Shown one piece after another: positions 1-7,244 of a stretch of 37,668 nt of DNA (positions are counted from its first letter, which is position 1; every line of letters starts with the position of its first letter). Made by a program: the position numbers and the translations under genes. The stretch covers positions 1 to 37,668 of the forward strand of contig SHZD01000036.1 of NCBI GenBank assembly GCA_009692465.1. The letters are read 5' to 3'. Source of the DNA: Myxococcales bacterium (GTDB taxonomy: Bacteria > Myxococcota_A > UBA9042). The notes beneath the pieces are model-generated. The model worked only from the letters and a program-made list of their open reading frames with translations. It did not search any database and was not told the origin of the DNA.

Positions 1-46
1 ACTGTCCGAAACTGCACGGATTCACTCCGCGCAGTTCTCGGACAGT
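1..46. repeat. Left-end palindrome
   Basis: A 46-bp imperfect palindrome. The left arm ACTGTCCGAAACTGC matches the reverse complement of the right arm (actgtccgagaactgc) apart from one base, around a loop of about 15 nt. The same palindrome closes the window at 37623-37668 in opposite orientation, with two base differences. It lies outside the MITE-like element at 64-148, so the repeat is a pair of consecutive hairpins. No gene overlaps it. It probably marks where assembly stopped at a multicopy repeat. Confidence 0.85.
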
Positions 47-63
47 TGAGAATAGTTGACTGG

Positions 64-148
64 CTAGGAGCCTGTCGGATCGTAATAGATTCATTGTGTA
101 TAATCTGATAGACATTTCACAACCGATTGATTTCCGACAGGCTCCTAG
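64..148. mobile_element. MITE-like hairpin element, left copy
   Basis: An 85-bp element bounded by CTAG on both sides, with perfect terminal inverted repeats GGAGCCTGTCGGA / TCCGACAGGCTCC and an AT-rich core. It has no coding capacity. The CTAG borders resemble the YTAR target duplication used by IS5-group transposases, so it may be a miniature element mobilised in trans; this is inference from the borders only, as no matching full-length IS is in the window. A second copy in opposite orientation lies at 37521-37605. Element B1 starts directly after it. Confidence 0.65.
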
Positions 149-262
149 AGAGCCGTTCAAATAAGATTTGCTCGGCGTCTCAGTGCTTGCTTTGTGGGTC
201 GCGAGCCTGCGCCCGAGGCGTCAGGCCGCTCCGTTTTGTTTGGGAATTCTTTGAGGTTCGGC
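149..262 (+). repeat. Dispersed element B, copy 1 (short)
   Basis: First of three copies of a dispersed intergenic element. It begins with an 11-bp imperfect hairpin (GCCGTTCAAAT / ATTTGCTCGGC, 153-175) and shares with copy 2 (14975-15222, minus) blocks of the type TGCTTGnTTTGTGGGT, GGCGTCAnGCCGCTCC and GGGAATTnTTTGAGG in the same order. It ends about 34 bp before the cutA start codon, so it would form the 5' leader or promoter region of cutA. It is shorter than copies 2 and 3 (about 250 bp each), which continue past the TTTGAGG block. Confidence 0.6.
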
Positions 263-295
263 GTTAACTGGTCGGGTCTCTAGCGAGGTGCAGCC

Positions 296-613
296 ATGCT
301 CAGCATCATTTTGACCAGTTGTCCGGCCGCCACTGCCCAGGGCATCAGCGACGCCCTGATTGAGAGCCGGACCGCGGCGTGCGTATCGGCTATGCCCAAC
401 GTCATCAGCACCTACCGCTGGCAGGGCACGATTCAACGCGATCCAGAGACGCTACTCATCATCAAGACCACCCGCGATCAGGTTGAAGCGTGCATGGCGG
501 CGTTGCGTGCCGTGCACCCGTACACAGTGCCTGAAATGGTTGAAATTCCAGCGGATAGAGTCTGGGAAGCCTACTTGGAGTGGGCGACCGCCGAGACGCG
601 ATTGCCTAATTGA
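296..613 (+). CDS. cutA: Divalent-cation tolerance protein CutA (CutA1 family)
   Basis: A 105-residue protein matching the CutA1 family over its full usual length of about 105-110 residues. Family features visible: the LIESRTAACV segment, ISTYRWQG, the ETLLIIKTT strand, and the C-terminal HPYTVPEMVEIP followed by YLEWA. CutA1 proteins are small ferredoxin-like-fold trimers linked to copper and other divalent-cation tolerance in E. coli; their biochemical role remains unsettled. The ATG is preceded by GAGGTG at good spacing, which supports this start. The gene stands alone, with element B1 just upstream and the 16-bp tandem array downstream. Confidence 0.93.
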   Translation: MLSIILTSCPAATAQGISDALIESRTAACVSAMPNVISTYRWQGTIQRDPETLLIIKTTRDQVEACMAALRAVHPYTVPEMVEIPADRVWEAYLEWATAETRLPN

Positions 614-764
614 CCAGCCTGAACGGTCTAAAGTTATTTGTGAATTTTGGCCCGCTTGTTTGCTGCTGCGGTTCTTTGCACCCGCCGCCTGAGTCGGGCA
701 TACTTTGGCACTGACTTGGCCCGTGTCCGCCTGCGCGGGCGTTGCCCCCTGCGCCAAGCCACCG

Positions 765-956
765 CGCGCCTGCCAGACACTGCGTTTGCTAGGTACTGCG
801 TTTGCGAGACACTGCGTTTGCCAGACATTGCGTTTGCCAGACATTGCGTTTGCCAGACATTGCGTTTGCCAGACATTGCGTTTGCGAGACACTGCATTTG
901 CCAGACACTGCGTTTGCCAGACATTTCGTTTGCCAGACATTTCGTTTGCCAGATCG
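765..956. repeat. 16-bp tandem repeat array (12 units)
   Basis: Twelve consecutive 16-bp units with consensus TGCGTTTGCCAGACAY, exactly in register from 765 (degenerate first unit) to 956. Units 3-6 (813-876) are identical; the others differ at one to four positions, including two TTCGTTTGCC variants at the right end. The array fills the gap between cutA and the Kazal lipoprotein and ends 35 bp before that gene's ATG. Because 16 is not a multiple of 3 and the unit has no stop, all frames on both strands stay open through it, giving spurious long ORFs. Confidence 0.95.
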
Positions 957-991
957 TGCAGCAGCCACGGCACCGATCGGAGGAAATCCAC

Positions 992-2500
992 ATGAAAGTT
1001 TTGAGAATCTTTGGCCGAGCGGTCGTGACCTGCGTGTGTTTGACAGCACTCTTTGCGGGCTGTTCCGAAACACCGACTACCCCAGCCGCGGTCGACACCG
1101 GTGAAGACCCAGTCGACGCCACCGATGGCGGAGCCATTGAGGGCGGTCCGACCGCGGATAGCACCGCAACGCCCGATGGCGATAGTGGCCCTGCGGTCGG
1201 CGATTCGACCAACGACGGGACCGTTGCACCGGACGGAGACACCTCGCCAGACGCCGTAACTGAGGAGATAGATGCCGTTTCTTCGGAGACAGTCGTTGAC
1301 GGCGATGTCGCGGTGATGGAAGTCACGGGGGATGTCCTTGGTGATTCCGGTCCGCCCAAACCCAAGCTGCCGCTGCCTGACTGTGCGGTCGACATTGCCG
1401 CCAATTGCCTCAGCAAGTGTGATGAAGCCAAAATCTGTGTCGATGGCACCACTTACTTCAACGACTGCGACGCGATCGCCAAGCTCAAAGCCTTTGATTG
1501 GCCAGGGGCCTACGAGCCCAAGATCAAGAAGGGCGCCTGCCCCGAATGCAAGGATTGCACCAACATCGACATCAAGTGCAACACCCAAAACGGCGCCAAC
1601 GTGTGCACCCAGTGCGAGGCCGGCAAATGCACCGACAGCGCCAAGGCCTGCACCAAAAACACCGACTGCGTCAACGCTTTTGAGGTGTGCGCCACCCTGA
1701 AATCCGGGGCCAAGATCACGGTCGACATGGCTTGCAAGACCAAGTGCATGGACTTGACCACCGAAGGGACGGCCGTCGCCAATGGCAAATGCAAATCGTC
1801 GTGCTCGCAGCCCGAGCCAGCCGGTGGCGGTTGCCCGATCAATATCTACCAGCCGATTTGTGCCAAAGAAGACGGCAAGACTTACAACAACCCGTGCGCA
1901 ATGAAGAATTGCGAAAAACAGGGCTGCTACGGCGTCGGGCTCACCGCCAAGTCAGACCTGTGCCAAAACAGCACCTTGACCAAAGAATGCGAAGGCGAGT
2001 GTTTTGCTGAGGCCTCTAAAGTTAGCGAAACTGCAAAGAATTGCCCCAAAGATTGCAACGCGGTGTGCGCCATTTTGCCGACCGGCAAGGGTCAGTCGTT
2101 CCGCAACGCCTGTCTGGCCACCAATGCCGGGGCCAAAGTCGGTTCGTGTGTCGGCGTGTCGTCGACACCCAAAGACAAGTGTGCGGCTGCCGAGTTGTAT
2201 GAGGGCAAGGGCTGCTGTCCAAGCGTCAATTACATCAACGTCAACCCGGTCTGCGCGTCCAAGCAGGCGGCCAAAGTCGGCGACCCCGATACCTGGTACA
2301 CCTTTCGCAATCAGGACGAGTTCACCTGCCTGACCGCTGGCGACAAGCTGTGGGTCAAGCAATACGACAACGCCTGCGTGTGCCAATGTCCCAACACCGG
2401 GCCGGCGGTGTGTGGCGACGACGGCCTGACCTACGTCAACAAGTGTCAAGCGGAATGCTACAACGGTCCGACTTTCAACGTGAATAAAGGCCCTTGCTAA
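992..2500 (+). CDS. Secreted lipoprotein with Kazal-like Cys-rich repeats
   Basis: A 502-residue predicted lipoprotein. The start at 992 has a strong CGGAGGAA ribosome site; upstream in-frame sequence comes only from the tandem repeat. The N-terminus is a signal peptide with lipobox LFAGC, followed by about 90 residues of acidic Thr/Asp/Gly-rich linker. The rest is Cys-rich and contains several Kazal-type (protease-inhibitor fold) modules, with cores such as VDGTTYFNDC, EDGKTYNNPC, GKGQSFRNAC and, at the C-terminus, VCGDDGLTYVNKC. Kazal modules bind and inhibit serine proteases in eukaryotes; in Myxococcota they are common in surface lipoproteins of unknown target. Disulfides imply an extracytoplasmic site. 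Target and function are unknown. Confidence 0.85.
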   Translation: MKVLRIFGRAVVTCVCLTALFAGCSETPTTPAAVDTGEDPVDATDGGAIEGGPTADSTATPDGDSGPAVGDSTNDGTVAPDGDTSPDAVTEEIDAVSSETVVDGDVAVMEVTGDVLGDSGPPKPKLPLPDCAVDIAANCLSKCDEAKICVDGTTYFNDCDAIAKLKAFDWPGAYEPKIKKGACPECKDCTNIDIKCNTQNGANVCTQCEAGKCTDSAKACTKNTDCVNAFEVCATLKSGAKITVDMACKTKCMDLTTEGTAVANGKCKSSCSQPEPAGGGCPINIYQPICAKEDGKTYNNPCAMKNCEKQGCYGVGLTAKSDLCQNSTLTKECEGECFAEASKVSETAKNCPKDCNAVCAILPTGKGQSFRNACLATNAGAKVGSCVGVSSTPKDKCAAAELYEGKGCCPSVNYINVNPVCASKQAAKVGDPDTWYTFRNQDEFTCLTAGDKLWVKQYDNACVCQCPNTGPAVCGDDGLTYVNKCQAECYNGPTFNVNKGPC

Positions 2501-2540
2501 TCGAGTTCCTGTTGCCCATGGTCAAGGCTAGTCTGTTGAA

Positions 2541-3800
2541 TTGAACTCCGCCGCCCCCCATACCCGAGCCAATTGCACGGCAACGCCGTCCGGCGCCGCT
2601 GCTGCTATGGCGGCGATGGACGCCTTGCGCCGTGGAAAAACTGTTTTAATTGCCGAGGATATGACCGCAAATGGCGCAGTGTGGGCCGCTGCTGCTGCCC
2701 AATTTGCCACTGCCGATGCCGTCAATGTTTTGGCCGGGCAGGCCCGCGGCGTGTTGGCAGTGACGCTCAGCCGCGATCAAGCAAAACTGCTGGATTGTGC
2801 CGAGTTGGAGCGAAAGCGCGCCCCGATTTGGCTGCCACACTATGGAGTCAGCGTCGAGGCGGCGGTTGGTGTTTCAACGGGCATCAGCGCCGAGGATCGC
2901 GGACTGACGGCGCGCTTGCTCGCCAATCCAGATGCGACTGCCAGTGATTTGGTGCGACCGGGCCACATTATGCCAGCGATTGTTGCCGAGCGCGGGGTGC
3001 TCGCCGCCCCGTTTGGTGCCGAAGCTGCCCACGATTTGGTCATCGCGGCGGGCCTGCAACCGGCGGCGCTCATCAGCCACGTGCTCATCGGTGTTGAGCA
3101 GGCCAGCTGCGAAGACGCCGTGGCGGTGCAACAAGCGACCGGTTGGCCGTTGGTGCGCGTTTCGGATGTCATCGCTTGGCGGGCCCATCACGAGCGCTTG
3201 GTGCGGGTGGTGCGCGAAGGCGAGGTGGCTACCCGCCACGGTCCCTTTCGGGTCCGCGTGTATGCCAGTGATTTGGATGGTAGTTCGCACATCGCGTTGC
3301 TGCGCGGTCATCCAGAGTTGCACCCGGAAGCGGCGCTGGTGCGCATTCACAGCCAGTGCCTGACCGGCGACATCTTGCATTCGCGGCGCTGTGACTGTGG
3401 CGGTCAGCTGCATCAGGCTCTGGAACGCATCGCCAAGGCCGAAGTCGGTGCGCTGCTGTACTTGCGCCAAGAGGGCCGCGGGATTGGTCTAATTGCCAAA
3501 ATTGCGGCCTATGCGCTGCAGGACGCGGGCAAAGACACCGTCGAGGCCAACGAAGCGTTGGGTTTTGCCCCGGACGAGCGCGATTACGCCGTGGCGGCGC
3601 AGATCTTGCGCGATTTGGGTCTGGCGCGTATCGTGTTGCTGACAAATAATCCTCATAAAGTCGAGTCTTTGCGTGGTTTTGGTATTGAAGTCGAACGGCG
3701 CGAGCCGATCGAAGTCGAGCCGACCGCCGACAATTTGCGCTACCTGCAGACCAAGCGCGACCGTATGGGGCATTTGTTGCAGCTCAACAGTGTTGGCTGA
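2541..3800 (+). CDS. ribBA: RibBA-type protein: degenerate DHBP synthase domain fused to GTP cyclohydrolase II
   Basis: A two-domain riboflavin protein (419 aa from the TTG at 2541; an ATG at 2607, starting MAAMDALRRGKTV, fits the family start better, and neither has a clear ribosome site). The C-terminal GTP cyclohydrolase II domain looks intact: zinc-ligand pattern C-x10-C-x-C in CLTGDILHSRRCDCG, RQEGRGIGL, and LLTNNPHKVESL. It would convert GTP to the first pyrimidine intermediate of riboflavin synthesis. The N-terminal domain keeps the RibB fold landmarks (GVSTGISAEDR, LVRPGH) but the metal- and substrate-binding motif, normally DDEDRENEGD, reads AEDMTANGA, and the usual GHTEAA reads FGAEAA. 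It is probably inactive as a 3,4-dihydroxybutanone 4-phosphate synthase. Confidence 0.88.
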   Translation: MNSAAPHTRANCTATPSGAAAAMAAMDALRRGKTVLIAEDMTANGAVWAAAAAQFATADAVNVLAGQARGVLAVTLSRDQAKLLDCAELERKRAPIWLPHYGVSVEAAVGVSTGISAEDRGLTARLLANPDATASDLVRPGHIMPAIVAERGVLAAPFGAEAAHDLVIAAGLQPAALISHVLIGVEQASCEDAVAVQQATGWPLVRVSDVIAWRAHHERLVRVVREGEVATRHGPFRVRVYASDLDGSSHIALLRGHPELHPEAALVRIHSQCLTGDILHSRRCDCGGQLHQALERIAKAEVGALLYLRQEGRGIGLIAKIAAYALQDAGKDTVEANEALGFAPDERDYAVAAQILRDLGLARIVLLTNNPHKVESLRGFGIEVERREPIEVEPTADNLRYLQTKRDRMGHLLQLNSVG

Positions 3801-3829
3801 TGGGATCTGGCCACGGCGACCCCGCTTAC

Positions 3830-4031
3830 CCGCGATCCCCCGCTTTGGGTGCATCTGTGCGTCGCTGCGGCGCTTTCCTCCTAGACAGTTCGCAGGACTG
3901 TCTCATTGGCCTACGCAAGTACGCCTCAGTCGTCAAGCCCCTTGCTCCTTGTCGAGCGACCGCGAGCGACAGGGCACTGGCATCCCAAATCGGGGGTCGC
4001 GGGGATTTTCGGTGGTGAATTTGGGTTACCC
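3830..4031. repeat. Structured dispersed element R, copy 1
   Basis: A long foldable element between two co-directional genes. The outer arms CCCCCGCTTTGGG and CCCAAATCGGGGG pair with one mismatch. The core carries a hairpin with a GCAA tetraloop (3908-3925, arms GGCcTAC/GTAcGCC) and the constant segment CCTTGCTCCTTG. Relative to copy 2 it has two insertions, and each is itself a hairpin: AGACAGT/ACTGTCT (3883-3903) and TGTCG/CGACA near 3950-3972. The tail GGTGGTGAATTTGGGTTACCC is shared with copy 2. It may be a structured RNA, a REP-like element or a processing/termination signal. Confidence 0.75.
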
Positions 4032-4075
4032 ATCGCCTGTCGTAGATTGGCCTCAGAGAATCGGAGCTATTACGC

Positions 4076-5416
4076 GTGCTTGCTGTTGACACCCTGATCC
4101 TTGGCGGCGGTCTGACTGGCTTGTCAGCCGCTTACCACCTCGACAAACAAGCAGCGACGACCGGTACCCTGCGGGCTGGCAACTGGCTCTTGGTCGAAAA
4201 AGACGCGCGATTGGGCGGTCTTACCCGCACTGAGGTCATCGACGGCTATCACTTTGACCACACGGGTCACTGGTTGCATCTGCGCTATCCTGAAATGAAA
4301 CAGTTTGTCGCCGACGTCATGGGCGACGCTATGCAGCAAGTGGTGCGCAAGTCGCGGATCTGGTCGCACGGGGCCCTGACTCACTTTCCCTTTCAACAAA
4401 ACCTGCACGGCTTGCCATTGGCCGTCGTCCACGAGTGCGTGCAAGCGGCGATCGAAGCGGCGCTGGCTGGGGCTAAAGGCGAATTGCCGCCGGTCAACGA
4501 TTTTCGCCAGTTTTGCCTGCAGCAGTTTGGCAAAGGCATCACCGAACGCTTCATGGTCCCGTACAACACCAAGCTTTGGGGTTGCCCGCCCGAAGAAATT
4601 ACTGCCGACTGGTGTTCACGCTTCTTGCCCAAACCCAACTTAGCCCAAATCGTTGCCGGGGCAATCGGGCTAGTCGACGATCAGGCGGGCTACAACGCCA
4701 GCTTCATCTATCCGCGTCAGGGCGGCATCGAAACCTTTGCCAAGGCGATCATCAGCAAGCTGCCTGCGGCCAAGGTGCGCTGCAATGCGCGACCGCTGGC
4801 GATCGATCTGGAGCAGAAAACCGCCACGCTTTCAGATGGTTCCGTAGTCCAATGGCAGCGCTTGCTCAGTTCGGTGCCGTTGCCCGACCTTTTTGAGGTG
4901 CTGTCGCCGGTGCCCGAAGGATTGCGCCAGACAATCAAGCTTTTACGCTGCACCTCGTTGCGGTACATGAACTACGGCATCGCCCGCACTGGCGTTCTGG
5001 ACGACATTCAGTGGTTGTACATCCCGGAAGCCCACTATCCGTTTTACCGCATCGGCTCGTTTTCCAATGCGGTCGCGTCGTTAGCGCCGGTGGGCAAAAG
5101 CAGCCTGTATGTCGAAGTGGCCGCCAATTGCACCGACAGCGACGCCGACGTCAAACTGGCCGTGCGACAGTTTCTGCGCGATCACGGGTGGTTGGACACC
5201 GACGCCCAAATTGAAGTCGAACAAGTCCGGCATATTCGCTATGGATACGTGGTGTTTGACCGCAATTATTTTGGGGTCCGCGCCGATCTGCTGGCGTTTT
5301 TGGACCAAGCCGGGGTGGCCTCTCGTGGCCGGTACGGTGGGTGGGTCTATTCGTCGATGGAAGACGCCATGTGGGAAGGCTATCGCTTTGCTCAAGCTGC
5401 GGTCACCGCGTCGTGA
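4076..5416 (+). CDS. FAD-dependent amine oxidase / UDP-galactopyranose-mutase-like oxidoreductase
   Basis: A 446-residue flavoprotein. The N-terminus has the dinucleotide-binding fingerprint LILGGGLTGLSAAYHL, followed by an acidic residue in LLVEKDARLGGLTRT, as in the protoporphyrinogen oxidase / amine oxidase / UDP-galactopyranose mutase clan. PYNTKLWGCPPEEI in the middle is typical of the sugar-mutase-like branch. The C-terminal half ends in GRYGGWVYSSMEDAM, the usual second FAD contact region. The GTG start has a GGAG site 10 nt upstream. The substrate cannot be told from sequence. The stop overlaps the rhomboid start by 4 nt, so the two are translationally coupled, which hints at a shared envelope or glycan role. 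Confidence 0.8.
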   Translation: MLAVDTLILGGGLTGLSAAYHLDKQAATTGTLRAGNWLLVEKDARLGGLTRTEVIDGYHFDHTGHWLHLRYPEMKQFVADVMGDAMQQVVRKSRIWSHGALTHFPFQQNLHGLPLAVVHECVQAAIEAALAGAKGELPPVNDFRQFCLQQFGKGITERFMVPYNTKLWGCPPEEITADWCSRFLPKPNLAQIVAGAIGLVDDQAGYNASFIYPRQGGIETFAKAIISKLPAAKVRCNARPLAIDLEQKTATLSDGSVVQWQRLLSSVPLPDLFEVLSPVPEGLRQTIKLLRCTSLRYMNYGIARTGVLDDIQWLYIPEAHYPFYRIGSFSNAVASLAPVGKSSLYVEVAANCTDSDADVKLAVRQFLRDHGWLDTDAQIEVEQVRHIRYGYVVFDRNYFGVRADLLAFLDQAGVASRGRYGGWVYSSMEDAMWEGYRFAQAAVTAS

Positions 5417-6645
5417 ATGCCGGCGACCTGTCCGCGCTTATCCAGCAATTTCTGCTGTTTCACGGGGCGCGTTACGTCAGCCGCGCTGACGAGGACAACT
5501 GGAAAACCGTCCCCGTTTCTTTGCTCGTTCCAGCGCAACCGATTGAAAGCCTGCAGCTTGCCGCTGGCGAATGGCTGGTGCTGCCGTGGGACATGCCGTC
5601 GCTGAGCCACCTGCAGGCGTGGCTGGAGCGGCTGGCGGCGGCGGGCAGTCGACCGCGGGTGATCGTGCTGGCCATGACCAAGGCCCACGTTTCCGACCAC
5701 CAAATCGCCGAGCTCGCCAATGCGCATCGGCTGGAGATTGTCTCGGTGTGCGCCGATCCGCTGCAGGTCGTCGGCTCGGCACAGGCCCAATTGGTGGCGC
5801 ACGCTTTTAACGCCGATATGCAGCGCTCGATGCAAAACTGCAATCCGCTGACCCAGTTGGCGGGCGTTGGCGACGGCCGCGATCCGGACGTGTTTGCCGA
5901 ACGCTTGCGCCATACCGCGCCGCACGCTCCGGTGACGCGGGCGATGACGGTGCTCAACGTCGCGGTGTACGTGGCGATGGTGCTGGCGGCGCTGGCCTGG
6001 CCGTCGCGGCGCGATCCAGGGGTTTTGTCCACCATCATGAGCGGTTTTGACGTCAATCAGCTGGTCGGTTGGGGCGCCAATGCCAGCCAGCACATGGTCG
6101 CTGAGCCGTGGCGGCTGCTGACCTCGGCGTTTTTGCACGGCAATCTGCTACACGTGGGCATGAACATGCTGGCGCTGTGGCAGCTAGGGGCGATGGCCGA
6201 GCGCTTGCTGGGTTCGCGGGCGTTCTTGGCAGTCTACCTGCTGGCGGCGCTCGGGGGCGCGGTGGCCTCGTTTGACTGGCATCTGTACAGCGGCGGCCAT
6301 GCTGTCAGTGTCGGGGCTTCTGGGGCGGTATTTGGGGTGCTGGGCGCCACCATTGGCTTTGCTTTGGCCCGGCGTGACACCATCCCGCGGCGCATCTACC
6401 AGTCGCTACTGCGCTCCGGTGGCACCTTTGTCATCCTCAATTTTGCGCTGGGCCTCGCCGTCAGTGTCATCGACAATGCCGCCCACCTAGGCGGTTTGGT
6501 GACCGGCGTTCTGGGCGGAGCGGCGTTGTCACGCGAATTGCCGCCGGGGCCGCAACCCAAACCTGCTGTTCAAGCTTTGGTTATTGTGGCGATTTTGGCC
6601 GGGCTGGGCTTGTTTTTTCGACTTGGGCTGGGGCAGCTCGGGTAG
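5413..6645 (+). CDS. Rhomboid-family intramembrane serine protease with N-terminal cytosolic domain
   Basis: A 410-residue protein. The GTG at 5413 overlaps the preceding stop codon (GTGA), which fixes the start. About 190 N-terminal residues are soluble and unassigned; the rhomboid domain follows. Visible signatures: HGNLLHVGMNM in the second core helix, the catalytic serine in GASGAVFG, and the catalytic histidine in NAAHLGGLVTG. A further hydrophobic helix closes the protein. Rhomboids cut transmembrane substrates within the membrane. The N-terminal half resembles the soluble extensions seen in several bacterial rhomboids, but I cannot name a domain. Repeat R2 begins 13 bp after the stop. 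Confidence 0.9.
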   Translation: MNAGDLSALIQQFLLFHGARYVSRADEDNWKTVPVSLLVPAQPIESLQLAAGEWLVLPWDMPSLSHLQAWLERLAAAGSRPRVIVLAMTKAHVSDHQIAELANAHRLEIVSVCADPLQVVGSAQAQLVAHAFNADMQRSMQNCNPLTQLAGVGDGRDPDVFAERLRHTAPHAPVTRAMTVLNVAVYVAMVLAALAWPSRRDPGVLSTIMSGFDVNQLVGWGANASQHMVAEPWRLLTSAFLHGNLLHVGMNMLALWQLGAMAERLLGSRAFLAVYLLAALGGAVASFDWHLYSGGHAVSVGASGAVFGVLGATIGFALARRDTIPRRIYQSLLRSGGTFVILNFALGLAVSVIDNAAHLGGLVTGVLGGAALSRELPPGPQPKPAVQALVIVAILAGLGLFFRLGLGQLG

Positions 6646-6658
6646 TCGGGGCAGTTGG

Positions 6659-6814
6659 CCGCGATCCCCCGCTTTGGGCGCATCTCTGCGTCGCTGCGGC
6701 GCTTTCCTCCTTGCAGCGTACGCAAGTACGCCTCAGTCGTCAAGCGCCTTGCTCCTTGATCTGCATCCCAAATCGGGGGTTGCGGGGAATTTCGGTGGTG
6801 AATTTGGGTTACCC
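6659..6814. repeat. Structured dispersed element R, copy 2
   Basis: The most compact copy of family R, lying between the convergent rhomboid (+) and redoxin-like (-) genes, where it could serve both as a terminator. The outer arms CCCCCGCTTTGGG / CCCAAATCGGGGG and the middle arms GGCGCTT / AAGCGCC pair. The apex is a perfect hairpin GCGTAC-GCAA-GTACGC (6716-6731) with a GNRA tetraloop. The stop codon of the minus-strand gene (TTA at 6809-6811) lies inside the conserved tail GGGTTACCC, so the element forms the 3' end of that gene. Confidence 0.8.
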
Positions 6815-7225
6815 GCCGCGGTCGCCGACGGTCCCGCCAGCCAATACCTTAGAAACAAACGCATTGGCCGCCATCACCAGCTGAGCCAGCGGCCCCGTTT
6901 GGGCCTGGGCCACCGTTCCAGCGGGATCCAACACCACCAGCACCGTGGCCACTTCAGACGGCGCCAAAAGTGCACCCAAACGCTGGGCACTGGCGGTGCC
7001 ATCGTCCTGCGCGTGACCTGCCGCCAGTTCGGATGCAGGGGACTGAATCGCCAATACTGCAATCTCAGGATGCACTTGCGCCAGCGCCGCCGCGTCCAGA
7101 CGATCGCCAATGACAACCACCGCCCAACTTCCGGCAAACGCCTGTGCCCGCCACACTCGACCGGCAAGCGGCAAGGCCGGCAGCGGATCGCCCGCAACAA
7201 GCAACCACGGCCGCTCAGCAATCAC
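6809..7225 (-). CDS. Redoxin-like small protein without active-site cysteines
   Basis: An ORF of about 138 residues directly downstream of bamA. The layout resembles a thioredoxin-like/peroxiredoxin domain: GDPLPALPLAG, then FAGSWAVVVIG where family members have the strand before the Cys, and VLVVLDPAGTV near the end like the usual 'IDPdG' strand. No cysteine stands where a redox centre would be, so any fold similarity would be non-catalytic. The start is uncertain: GTG at 7225 and TTG at 7234 are both possible, and the frame also runs open further upstream into bamA. The stop is supplied by repeat R2. Family assignment is tentative. Confidence 0.5.
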   Translation of the reverse strand: MIAERPWLLVAGDPLPALPLAGRVWRAQAFAGSWAVVVIGDRLDAAALAQVHPEIAVLAIQSPASELAAGHAQDDGTASAQRLGALLAPSEVATVLVVLDPAGTVAQAQTGPLAQLVMAANAFVSKVLAGGTVGDRGG

Positions 7226-7244
7226 CCGCGGCAAGGGGCAACCA

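Noticed and set aside
765..956. CRISPR array
   Set aside because: Units are directly adjacent without spacers and only 16 bp long; no cas genes nearby.
452..1588. Long minus-strand and alternative-frame ORFs through the 16-bp array and the Kazal gene
   Set aside because: They are open only because the 16-bp unit has no stop in any frame; the peptides are simple 16-residue repeats with no start signal or domain.
2501..2540. FMN riboswitch upstream of ribBA
   Set aside because: The gap from the previous gene is only 40 bp and has no RFN-like sequence.
3830..4031. Integron attC sites
   Set aside because: No integrase or cassette arrangement; arms lack the R/L core-site pattern and the elements flank chromosomal genes.
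3829..4097. Small ORFs within R elements (peptides such as AYASTPQSSS)
   Set aside because: Similar peptides recur only because the DNA repeat recurs; no ribosome site, and the frame is broken by structural insertions in copy 1.
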